In this document: one piece after another, positions 57,151 through 64,000 of the stretch
How the letters are laid out: each line of letters starts with the position of its first letter
Position numbering within the stretch: the first letter of the stretch is position 1
From: Ciceribacter sichuanensis
GTDB lineage: Bacteria; Pseudomonadota; Alphaproteobacteria; Rhizobiales; Rhizobiaceae
NCBI RefSeq assembly: GCF_024055605.1
Contig: NZ_JAMXLX010000005.1
Coordinates: forward strand, 310,001-374,000
Length of the DNA: 64,000 bases
Direction of reading: 5' to 3'
Notes under the pieces: model-generated
Told to the model about the DNA's origin: nothing
The model's database searches: none
Seen by the model: the letters and a program-made list of their open reading frames with translations, nothing else
Made by a program: the position numbers and the translations under genes

Positions 57151-57301
57151 CGGGTTATTGCTCGAAGCTTGAATGCTTACCCAAACGTAAAGTCATGTGG
57201 TTAATGTTTGGTTGCCATGCTGTCTGCAGCATCGGTCGGGTGGCTAACGGCCGCAGCGTCGGCGTGTGGACAGTGCGGAGCAAAAGCAGTATGGGACTGC
57301 C

Positions 57302-58297
57302 ATGATAAAGCGCGCTGTCAATCTCGTCGAAGCCGGTGCAGTCGAATCGGCTCTCAGGGTCGTCACGACCGAACGCAATGCTCTGGAGGCGCTGGAAGCG
57401 GCCCTGACCAATGGCCTTGCCGGTCCCTTCTGTAATGCCGTCAACATCATAGGCGGCATTACCGGCCGGGTGATCGTGACCGGCGTCGGAAAGAGCGGCC
57501 ATATCGGCACGAAGATCGCCGCGACCTTCGCTTCGACCGGCACGCCTGCCTTCTTCGTCCATCCTGCCGAGGCCAATCATGGCGATCTCGGCATGATTGG
57601 CCGCGACGATGCGATCCTTGCGATGTCATGGGGCGGCGAGAGCCAGGAGTTGCAGGGCATCCTCAATTATTCCCGCCGCTTCTCCATTCCGCTGATCGCA
57701 ATGACGGCGGGAGAGAGCTCGACGCTTGCCCGCGAAGCGGATGTCGTGCTGTTGCTGCCGAAGGTTCAGGAAGCCTGTCCGCACGGGCTTGCGCCCACTT
57801 CATCTACGGTCATGCAGCTTGCCATGGGCGATGCGATCGCGATCTCCCTGCTCGAAGCTCGTGGCTTCACGCCGAGCGACTTCCGCATCTTCCACCCCGG
57901 CGGCAAGCTGGGGGCCAGCCTTACCCATGTGCGCGATATCATGCACACGGGTGACCGGCTGCCGCTGGTCAAGCACGGCACGCCGATGCCGGAGGCGATC
58001 GTCACCCTGTCGCACAAGCATTTCGGCTGCGTTGCCGTTCTGGATGATGACGGCAAGCTCTGCGGTATCGTCACCGAGGGCGACATGGCGCGCAATCTGA
58101 CGCGTAACCTTGCGGAACTCTGCGTCGATGACGTGATGACCCGCACGCCGAAGACCATCAAGCCGACCACGCTTGCGACCTCGGCACTTGCCACGCTCAA
58201 CGAGAACAGCATCGGCGCGCTGATCGTTGTCGATGAAGACAACCGGCCGATCGGTCTCGTTCATTTCCACGATCTCTTGCGGATCGGGGTTGCCTGA
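57302..58297 (+). CDS. kdsD: KpsF/GutQ family arabinose-5-phosphate isomerase
   Basis: A 331-residue enzyme that converts ribulose-5-phosphate to arabinose-5-phosphate for Kdo and lipopolysaccharide synthesis. The SIS sugar-phosphate domain (about 40-175) shows TGVGKSGHIG and FVHPAEANHGDLG. Two CBS domains fill about 205-331 (MHTGDRLPLV, then MTRTPKTI). GGGA upstream supports the ATG at 57302. Other Kdo genes are not adjacent, so the symbol rests on family alone; gutQ-like function is also possible. Confidence 0.87.
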   Translation: MIKRAVNLVEAGAVESALRVVTTERNALEALEAALTNGLAGPFCNAVNIIGGITGRVIVTGVGKSGHIGTKIAATFASTGTPAFFVHPAEANHGDLGMIGRDDAILAMSWGGESQELQGILNYSRRFSIPLIAMTAGESSTLAREADVVLLLPKVQEACPHGLAPTSSTVMQLAMGDAIAISLLEARGFTPSDFRIFHPGGKLGASLTHVRDIMHTGDRLPLVKHGTPMPEAIVTLSHKHFGCVAVLDDDGKLCGIVTEGDMARNLTRNLAELCVDDVMTRTPKTIKPTTLATSALATLNENSIGALIVVDEDNRPIGLVHFHDLLRIGVA

Positions 58298-58300
58298 GCG

Positions 58301-58398
58301 ATAGAGCATTTTCGGCGAAACGGAAGCGCCAGCAATGCTCTATCTCTTTGTCTCGACGTAATTCCTGACGTAAAACGGCTTACACTTTTGCTGGAATT
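58301..58398. repeat. Rhizobial-type intergenic palindromic repeat
   Basis: A perfect 10-bp inverted repeat ATAGAGCATT (58301-58310) / AATGCTCTAT (58334-58343) is followed by a second dyad AATTCC (58360-58365) / GGAATT (58393-58398). Similar elements, with GAGCATTTC and GGAATTGCTC modules, are dispersed between genes in many Rhizobiales. It fills the gap between the isomerase and the convergent NfeD-like gene. The family match is from memory; copy number cannot be judged from one window. Confidence 0.6.
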
Positions 58399-58409
58399 GT
58401 TCCTGACAA

Positions 58410-58868
58410 TCAGGCTTTTTCCACCGTCAGGTCGCGGCCGTTACCCGCGATGACCTTCACTTTGGTGCCGGCCGGCAGGTCCGGTCCCTGCACAGACCAG
58501 TGGGTATCGTCCAGCCTGATCCGCCCGCGCCCTTCGGTGATGGGCTCGGCCAGCGTTGCTGTGCGTCCGACGAGGCTTGCGGTGCGCTGATTGAGCATCG
58601 GCTCGTCGGTGACGACGTGGCCGGTGCCGAGAAGACGGCGGCCAAGCAGGGTGGAGGCGACCGCGAGGACGGAAAACAGCACCAGTTGAACCTGCCAGGT
58701 CCAGAGCGAGACCTCCCACAGAACCAGCGACAGGGCTCCGGTGATCAGTGCCGCAATGCCGATCCAGACGAGGAAGACGCCCGGCACGAGGAGCTCCGCA
58801 GCCAGCAGAACGAGGCCGAGCAGCCACCAACTCCAGGGACCGAGTTCGATGATCATGCGGCTCAGCAT
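58410..58868 (-). CDS. NfeD-like membrane protein
   Basis: A 152-residue protein with two or three hydrophobic helices (about 10-60 and 62-78) and a C-terminal OB-fold (about 95-150, from SLVGRTATL to LTVE). Short NfeD proteins are usually paired with an SPFH/stomatin protein; here that gene ends 3 bases upstream, so the pair is one operon. Together they are thought to organise membrane microdomains or quality control. Confidence 0.9.
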   Translation of the reverse strand: MLSRMIIELGPWSWWLLGLVLLAAELLVPGVFLVWIGIAALITGALSLVLWEVSLWTWQVQLVLFSVLAVASTLLGRRLLGTGHVVTDEPMLNQRTASLVGRTATLAEPITEGRGRIRLDDTHWSVQGPDLPAGTKVKVIAGNGRDLTVEKA

Positions 58869-58871
58869 GGC

Positions 58872-59888
58872 TCAGCCCTCCGTGTTCTGACCGAAGGGGT
58901 TCACCGGCGGCGTCGAGCGGGTGACCGGTGCGGCGGGGCGCGGACGCGGTGCCGGAGCGGGTGTCGCGGCATCGCCGAAGACTTCCCGCGCAATCGCGCC
59001 GATACCGCCCAGCGAGCCGATCAGGCTGGAGGCTTCCATTGGCATCAGCACGATCTTGGCGTTGGAAGCCGTGCCGATCGCGGCCATGGCTTCCGTGTAT
59101 TTCTGGGCGACGAAATAGTTGATGGCATTGACGTCGCCGGCCGCGATCGCGTCTGAGACGAAGCGTGTCGCCTTGGCTTCGGCTTCCGCCAGACGCTCGC
59201 GGGCCTCGGCCTCGCGGTATGCCGCCTCGCGCTGGCCTTCGGCCTGAAGGATCGCCGATTGCTTGGCGCCCTCGGCGCGCAGGATCTGGGCGTTTCGGAA
59301 GCCCTCGGCTTCCAGCACCTGAGCGCGCTTCTCGCGCTCGGCTTTCATCTGGCGGGCCATGGCGTCGACCAGATCCTTCGGCGGCTGGATGTCCTTGATT
59401 TCGACGCGGGTGACCTTGATGCCCCAGGGCCCGACGGCTTCGTCGACCACCTTCAGCAGCCGGTCGTTGATCGCCTCGCGGTTCGACAGCAACTCGTCGA
59501 GATCCATGGACCCCATGACCGAACGGATGTTGGTCATGGTGAGGTTCAGGATGGCATTCTGGAGGTCTGCGACCTGATAGGCCGCCTGCGCCGCATTCAG
59601 GATCTGGTAGAAGGCAACGGCATCGGCCGAGACGCTGGCATTGTCCTTGGTGATGACTTCCTGGGTCGGGACATCAAGCACCTGCTCCATCACGTTCATC
59701 TTTGCGCCGATGCGTTCGATGAAGGGAATGATGAGGTTGAGGCCGGGCTCGAGTGTGCGGGTATAGCGGCCAAAGCGCTCGATGGTGTAGCGGAAGCCCT
59801 GCGGTACCGTCTTGATCCCCGCGAAGAGAACGAGAATAACCAGTACGACAAGCGCGATAACGACGATATCGGGACCTGCGAACCCCAT
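58872..59888 (-). CDS. qmcA: SPFH/Band 7 (stomatin-like, QmcA) membrane protein
   Basis: A 338-residue protein with one N-terminal membrane helix (about 7-27), the SPFH domain (about 25-190, with [15 protein letters not shown]), a coiled, Ala/Glu-rich segment (about 200-250) and a Pro-rich tail. Family members form large oligomers at the inner membrane. AGGAGGG precedes the ATG. It is cotranscribed with the NfeD gene 3 bases downstream. Confidence 0.92.
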   Translation of the reverse strand: MGFAGPDIVVIALVVLVILVLFAGIKTVPQGFRYTIERFGRYTRTLEPGLNLIIPFIERIGAKMNVMEQVLDVPTQEVITKDNASVSADAVAFYQILNAAQAAYQVADLQNAILNLTMTNIRSVMGSMDLDELLSNREAINDRLLKVVDEAVGPWGIKVTRVEIKDIQPPKDLVDAMARQMKAEREKRAQVLEAEGFRNAQILRAEGAKQSAILQAEGQREAAYREAEARERLAEAEAKATRFVSDAIAAGDVNAINYFVAQKYTEAMAAIGTASNAKIVLMPMEASSLIGSLGGIGAIAREVFGDAATPAPAPRPRPAAPVTRSTPPVNPFGQNTEG

Positions 59889-60019
59889 GATGTGCCCTCC
59901 TGTTTCCGAACGCGTTCTTTATAGTGTGCTTCGGTGTCTTTCTAACATCGGATGACGGCGTTTCCATTGCAAGGTCAGGGCCGCGGAGGGTGCGATCATT
60001 TCGGCTGGCCCTGATCGGC

Positions 60020-61054
60020 TCAGACCCAGCCCTGCAGTTCCCGACGGACGACCTTCTCCAATACGCTCATGCCTTCGGGAGTGTCGTTCAGGCAGGGAAT
60101 GTGCACGAATTTTTCGCCGCCATTGTGATGGAAGATCTCGCCTGCCTCACCGGCGATTTCCTCAAGCGTTTCGAGGCAGTCGGACACAAAGCCCGGGTTC
60201 ATGATGGCGACGCGCTTCACGCCCTCCTTGCCGAGCTTTTCCATGGTCTTGTCGGTATAGGGTTGCAGCCATTCCTCCGGTCCGAAACGGGACTGGAAGG
60301 TGATCATGAAGTCTTTCTCCGAGCGCCCGAGCCGCTCGCGCAGCAGGCGACCGGTCTTCATGCAGTGGCAGTAATAGGGGTCGCCCTGCCGGAAATAGGA
60401 TTGTGGGATGCCGTGGAACGAGGTGATCAGGAGTTCCGGCTCCCAGTCGAGCGTTGCCAGCTTCTTCTCGACCGATACCGCGAGAGCGTCGATATAGGCG
60501 GGGTCATCGTGATAGGGAGGCACGGTGCGCAGGGCCGGCTGCCAGCGCATCTTCATCAGGTGTTCGAAAGCCTTGTCGTTGACGGTTGCCGTGGTCGACG
60601 CCGCATATTGCGGATAGAGCGGGAAGAGCAGGATTTTCTCGCAGCCGGCGGCATGCAGCGCATCGATCTTCGAGGCGATGGAAGGCTGGCCGTAGCGCAT
60701 TCCCCATTCGACGACGACGTTGGGCAGGTCCTTCAGCGCGGCCGACATCAGTTCTGCCTGGCTGCGTGTGTAGGTCCGCAGATAGCTTTCGTCCCTGTCC
60801 TTGTTCCAGATCGCCTCATAGGCCTTGCCGACCTTCTGCGGGCGGGTGTTGAGCACGATGCCGAACAGGATCGGATACCATTTCCACGGCGACCATTCGA
60901 TGACGCGTTTGTCCGTCAGGAACTCCCTCAAATAGCGACGCATCGAGGTGTAGTCGGTGCCATCGGGTGTTCCAAGATTGACGAGAAGTACGCCTACCTT
61001 GCCGAAACGGACGGGCGGATGATTGGAAGGCAGGTGGGAAATATCTGCGGTCAT
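60020..61054 (-). CDS. hemH: Ferrochelatase
   Basis: A 344-residue enzyme that inserts Fe2+ into protoporphyrin IX, the last step of heme synthesis. GVLLVNLGTPD is at about 21-31, LFPLYPQYAASTT near 140 and the active-site His in SFHGIPQSYF near 210. AGGAACC precedes the ATG at 61054. It stands alone, isolated from the upstream 5'-nucleotidase gene by a terminator. Confidence 0.96.
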   Translation of the reverse strand: MTADISHLPSNHPPVRFGKVGVLLVNLGTPDGTDYTSMRRYLREFLTDKRVIEWSPWKWYPILFGIVLNTRPQKVGKAYEAIWNKDRDESYLRTYTRSQAELMSAALKDLPNVVVEWGMRYGQPSIASKIDALHAAGCEKILLFPLYPQYAASTTATVNDKAFEHLMKMRWQPALRTVPPYHDDPAYIDALAVSVEKKLATLDWEPELLITSFHGIPQSYFRQGDPYYCHCMKTGRLLRERLGRSEKDFMITFQSRFGPEEWLQPYTDKTMEKLGKEGVKRVAIMNPGFVSDCLETLEEIAGEAGEIFHHNGGEKFVHIPCLNDTPEGMSVLEKVVRRELQGWV

Positions 61055-61124
61055 GTCGTGGTTCCTGCTGGTTGCACCGGATGCAATACGAATGCGAACG
61101 GCGCCAGGATCAGTTCTTAAAAGC

Positions 61125-61154
61125 AAAAACCGGCCCGGGGAAGCCCGGACCGGT
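61125..61154 (-). terminator. Rho-independent terminator of the 5'-nucleotidase gene
   Basis: The stem ACCGGCCCGGG (61129-61139) pairs with CCCGGACCGGT (61144-61154) with one mismatch, and is followed on the minus strand by TTTTTGC and TTTT. It lies 27 bases after the stop at 61182. Confidence 0.8.
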
Positions 61155-61181
61155 TCCGTTCATGCGGCAAACTGCCCTTGC

Positions 61182-63050
61182 TTACTTGGCCGGCAGCTGC
61201 AGTTCCTTGCCCACACCGATGATGTTGGGGTTCTTCAGCGCATTGGCTTCGGCGATCTTCTTCCACATCATGCCGTCGCCATAGGTTGCGGCCGCGATCT
61301 TCCACAGGCTGTCGCCCGAAACCACCTTGTAGACGGTGGCTGCAGCCGTTGCCGCGGCCGAGGCCGGAGCAGCGGTTTCCGCAGTTGCTGCCGGTCCGGC
61401 AGGAGCAGCCGGTTCCGTTACAGTCGCTTCGACAGCCGCCGAAGAAGCGACTTCGGTGATGCGGCCGTCGGTATAGGGCTTGTAGGGAGCGTTCTTGGCG
61501 AGGTAGTCGGCGACCACCGTTTCGAGGCCGGGACCGAAGTCATAGGCGTTCTGGCCGGCTGTCGCGAAGATCTTGTAGCCGTCGCCGCCGGCGCGCATGT
61601 AGTTGTTTGTGGCGACGCCGTAGAGCTTTTCGGGGTCCAGCGGCACGAAGGCGTCGCCTTCCTTCACCTCGACGGAGACGACGCGCTTGCCGGGCTCCTG
61701 CGACTTGTCGAAGGAATATTTCAGGCCGGAGACCTGCGGGAAGCGGCCGGCGCCGTCCTGGATCTGGCTGAGGCCGTTTTCAAGCGCCGCGACGATATCG
61801 GACCCCTTGAGCCGGAAAGTGGCGAGCGTGTTCTGGAAAGGCAGGACGGTCAGCACTTCGCCCATGGAGACCGTGCCGGCATCGATCGATGCACGCAGGC
61901 CGCCGCCGTTCTGGATCGCGATGGTGATGCCCTGATCCTTGACGCGGTCGACCATGGCGTCGGCCACGAGGTTGCCCATCGTGCATTCCTTGACGCGGCA
62001 GACTTCGCGGGAACCCTCGATCATCTCGGCGGTCTCGCCGATTTCCTTCTTCTTCAGCTCCTCGATCGGGCCGGCGAGTTCGGCGACCTTGGCGGTGTAG
62101 CCGGCATCGGGGGTGACGGACGCATCGAGCAGGATGGGAGCGCCTTCCGCGGACTTTACTGCGCCGGCGTCATCGAAGACGACCTTCAGGTCGCCGAGAT
62201 ATTTCGAATAGGCATAGGCCGTGACGATCGGCACTTCCTTGCCAGACGGGTTCTTGACCAGTGTCGGATAGGGGCCGACGGCCTTCTCATCGGTGCTGGA
62301 AAGCAGGGTGTGGCTGTGGCCGCCGACGATGACGTCGATACCGTCAACCGCTGCAGCGATGCGCTGGTCCACCGTGTAGCCGACGTGGGAGAGCAGCACG
62401 ATCTTGTTGACGCCCTGTGCCTCGATCTCCTTCACGGCTTCCTTCAGGTAACCAATGGGTTCTGCAAAGAGGATGCTGTCGCCGGGCGAGGAGGTCTCGT
62501 CCGTGTCGGTGGCGAGAACGCCAACGACCGCAACCTTCTCCGAACCGAATTCCTTGATGATATAGGGCTTGAACTTGTCAGCCACCGGCGAGTCCAGACC
62601 CGCGAGCGTGTTGCCGGAGATCATCGGGAATTTCAGGGCCTCGATGAATTTGGCAAGCTCTTCCGGACCGTCGTCGAATTCGTGGTTGCCGATTTCAATG
62701 GCGTCGAAGCCGATGCCGTTCATGAATTCGGCGATCGGAGCGCTCTTGTAGGTGGTGTAGAACAGCGAGCCCTGGAACTGGTCGCCGGCATCCAGCGTCA
62801 GGATGTTCTTGCCGGCCAGTTCATTGCGGCGGGTATCGATCGCACTCTTCATGCGGGCGATGCCGCCGAAGCACTCGTTCTTGCCTGCCTCTTCCGTGGA
62901 GCAGGTGGAATCGAACTTGTTGATCGCTTCGATGCGTGAATGGAAATCGTTGATATGCAGGATATTCAGCTCGAAATCGGCAAAGGCGCCGGTGGCCGAG
63001 ATCGCGAGCGCGGATGCGCTCAAGAGGCCGAACCGAAGGTGTCTCAACAT
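61182..63050 (-). CDS. 5'-nucleotidase family protein with C-terminal LysM domain
   Basis: A 622-residue exported protein. A signal peptide ends near residue 24 (GAFA). The metallophosphatase domain (about 27-250) shows LHINDFHSRIE, DAGDQFQGS, GNHEFD and GGHSHT. The 5'-nucleotidase C-terminal domain (about 330-500) contains NGGGLRASIDAG and NNYMRAGGDGY. An Ala/Pro-rich linker leads to a LysM motif in the last 50 residues (KVVSGDSLWKIAAATYGDG), which should bind peptidoglycan. It is expected to hydrolyse nucleotides or UDP-sugars in the periplasm. AGGAGA lies 7 bases before the ATG at 63050. Confidence 0.92.
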   Translation of the reverse strand: MLRHLRFGLLSASALAISATGAFADFELNILHINDFHSRIEAINKFDSTCSTEEAGKNECFGGIARMKSAIDTRRNELAGKNILTLDAGDQFQGSLFYTTYKSAPIAEFMNGIGFDAIEIGNHEFDDGPEELAKFIEALKFPMISGNTLAGLDSPVADKFKPYIIKEFGSEKVAVVGVLATDTDETSSPGDSILFAEPIGYLKEAVKEIEAQGVNKIVLLSHVGYTVDQRIAAAVDGIDVIVGGHSHTLLSSTDEKAVGPYPTLVKNPSGKEVPIVTAYAYSKYLGDLKVVFDDAGAVKSAEGAPILLDASVTPDAGYTAKVAELAGPIEELKKKEIGETAEMIEGSREVCRVKECTMGNLVADAMVDRVKDQGITIAIQNGGGLRASIDAGTVSMGEVLTVLPFQNTLATFRLKGSDIVAALENGLSQIQDGAGRFPQVSGLKYSFDKSQEPGKRVVSVEVKEGDAFVPLDPEKLYGVATNNYMRAGGDGYKIFATAGQNAYDFGPGLETVVADYLAKNAPYKPYTDGRITEVASSAAVEATVTEPAAPAGPAATAETAAPASAAATAAATVYKVVSGDSLWKIAAATYGDGMMWKKIAEANALKNPNIIGVGKELQLPAK

Positions 63051-63196
63051 CGCTTTTCTCCTGTTTTCGTAAATCGACAAACGCATGCTACTCCGCAATC
63101 CTGTAGGTTTTTTCGTGCCTTGGAGCCGGGCGGATGTTTTCATCAAGTGGATGCGACTGCAAGAGAAAATGCTCGTCGCGGAAGTGGGCAAAAATG

Positions 63197-63229
63197 GAAA
63201 AACCGACCGGCACGGGTGCCGGCCGGTCT
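63197..63229 (-). terminator. Rho-independent terminator of omp10
   Basis: The stem ACCGACCGGCAC (63202-63213) pairs with GTGCCGGCCGGT (63216-63227) with one mismatch, and has a T-rich run on the minus strand. It lies 36 bases after the omp10 stop. Confidence 0.8.
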
Positions 63230-63264
63230 TATCCGGAAATCGTAATGTTCGGGTAGTCCCGCTC

Positions 63265-63630
63265 TCAGCTGCGGCGGGTGAGCGAGAACTGACCGCCAGA
63301 GTCCGAGGTGCAGTTGAGCTGGGTCGGGGTGACCAGCGCGCAATTGACCTTGGACTGGGTGTTGCGCACATGCGAGGTCATGTTGATCTCGACGAGGCGA
63401 TCCGAAACCGACGTGTAGGTGCCGGATGCCAGAAGCTGGTTGGTGTCGGTGGTCCGCGTGGCGAAGGTGCCGCCCTGGAATGTCGAGATGATGCCGTTCG
63501 GATCCGACCATGCTCCTTCGACAGTCGGCGCCTGGTTGTTAACCACGGGCAGCGGCCGTGGGCCACTCGAATAGCAGGCTGAAAGCGTCGTTGCGCAGGC
63601 CAGCAATGCCACCACGGTTGTCTTCTTCAT
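63265..63630 (-). CDS. omp10: Omp10-family outer-membrane lipoprotein
   Basis: A 121-residue lipoprotein: signal peptide followed by the lipobox LSAC at 16-19 (Cys19 lipidated). The body matches Brucella Omp10, with landmarks [31 protein letters not shown] and [17 protein letters not shown]. Its function is not known; in Brucella it is a surface antigen. GGAGAC precedes the ATG at 63630. The open frame continues upstream, but the lipoprotein signal fixes the start. Confidence 0.9.
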   Translation of the reverse strand: MKKTTVVALLACATTLSACYSSGPRPLPVVNNQAPTVEGAWSDPNGIISTFQGGTFATRTTDTNQLLASGTYTSVSDRLVEINMTSHVRNTQSKVNCALVTPTQLNCTSDSGGQFSLTRRS

Positions 63631-63790
63631 CGTTGTCTCCAGCATAAATTTCAGCGACTCTCGGCGTGGGAACCGGAAGACGTATTTTGCCGAACCATGC
63701 CGCGAAGACATGGTGAAAGCAAGGCCGGAGGCCTGGTTGAAGCGCTTTATTCCGGGGTGTTTGCCCATGTCGGGTTCCCGAAAAAGCAGA

Positions 63791-63814
63791 AGCCCGCCGC
63801 GATGGCGACGGGCT
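63791..63814 (-). terminator. Terminator after the homospermidine synthase gene
   Basis: The stem AGCCCGCCGC (63791-63800) pairs with GCGACGGGCT (63805-63814) with one mismatch and a GATG loop, 26 bases after the stop at 63840; on the minus strand a T-rich stretch follows a few bases later. Confidence 0.7.
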
Positions 63815-63839
63815 TCTTTCTTCATTTCTGGACTGCGGC

Positions 63840-64000
63840 TCAGCGAACCAGAATGTTCTTGAACTGCCAGGGATCCTTCTCGTCGATGTCTTCGGGGAAG
63901 AGGCCCGGGCGACCTGCGAGCGGGGTCCAGTCGGTGTAGTGTCCTTCGACCGGGCCGAGATAGGGCGACTGCACTTCGAGGCAGCGCTTGTAGTCCATTT
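63840..64000 (-). CDS. hss: Homospermidine synthase, 3' end only (start lies outside the window)
   Basis: Only the last 53 codons are present. The residues, with landmarks [29 protein letters not shown] and DPWQFKN, match the C-terminus of rhizobial homospermidine synthases, which join putrescine-derived units into homospermidine with NAD+ as prosthetic group. The identification is from memory of the family C-terminus and should be confirmed with the rest of the gene. A terminator follows the stop. Confidence 0.75.
   Translation of the reverse strand, partial: MDYKRCLEVQSPYLGPVEGHYTDWTPLAGRPGLFPEDIDEKDPWQFKNILVR

Overview
The window looks like a chromosomal segment of an alphaproteobacterium of the Rhizobiaceae (Agrobacterium/Rhizobium/Ensifer type). 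The evidence is the high G+C coding sequence, the five-gene glycogen operon glgP-glgB-glgC-glgA-pgm, a CpdR response regulator, an Omp10-type lipoprotein otherwise known from Brucella, an MmgR/suhB-type small RNA, a ROSE-like leader before a small heat-shock gene, and a rhizobial intergenic palindromic repeat. I see no phage, insertion sequence, CRISPR array or rRNA. Genes are dense and mostly housekeeping or metabolic.

Layout: (1) 1-8.5 kb, minus strand: glycogen synthesis and breakdown, with pgm cut by the window start. (2) 8.7-10.0 kb: an orphan Tad-like protein with a von Willebrand A domain. (3) 10.1-16.8 kb, minus strand: a transglutaminase, a circularly permuted ATP-grasp/alpha-E fusion and a transglutaminase-DUF2126 protein, a set predicted to make or modify an unknown peptide. 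(4) 16.9-21.4 kb: mannose-1-phosphate guanylyltransferase and an MgtA-type Mg2+ ATPase. (5) 21.5-27.0 kb: zinc alcohol dehydrogenase, MarR, FAH-family hydrolase, TetR, amino-acid binding protein and class III aminotransferase. (6) 27.3-28.8 kb: a long coiled-coil protein of unknown function. (7) 28.9-36.6 kb: a LuxR-type regulator divergent from a glutamine-synthetase-like ligase, a four-gene spermidine/putrescine-type ABC transporter and an iron-type alcohol dehydrogenase. Together these suggest uptake, gamma-glutamylation and oxidation of an amine or amino-alcohol. (8) 36.7-45.3 kb: a Cys-rich protein, a small membrane protein, tRNA-Val(GAC), cpdR, an N-formylglutamate amidohydrolase-like gene, an MmgR-type sRNA, an inositol-monophosphatase-family gene, a lysophospholipase-like hydrolase, a second candidate sRNA, hsp20, a bile-acid-symporter-family gene, LysR and threonine aldolase. 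(9) 45.7-52.0 kb: gltB and gltD, glutamate synthase. (10) 52.1-64 kb: envelope and housekeeping genes (DUF459 SGNH protein, lytic transglycosylase, galU, outer-membrane barrel, arabinose-5-phosphate isomerase, NfeD/SPFH pair, hemH, LysM-tailed 5'-nucleotidase, omp10) and the 3' end of a probable homospermidine synthase.

Functional links: the glg genes share sugar-phosphate chemistry with galU and manC, which feed nucleotide sugars into glycogen, surface polysaccharide and lipopolysaccharide. Nitrogen metabolism recurs in gltBD, the GS-like module, the amino-acid binding protein, the aminotransferase and the formylglutamate hydrolase. The most interesting material is in the non-coding RNA signals of 39.2-41.8 kb and in the two poorly characterised modules at 10-17 kb and 29-36.6 kb. 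All functional calls rest on motif recognition from the sequence alone; no database search was run.
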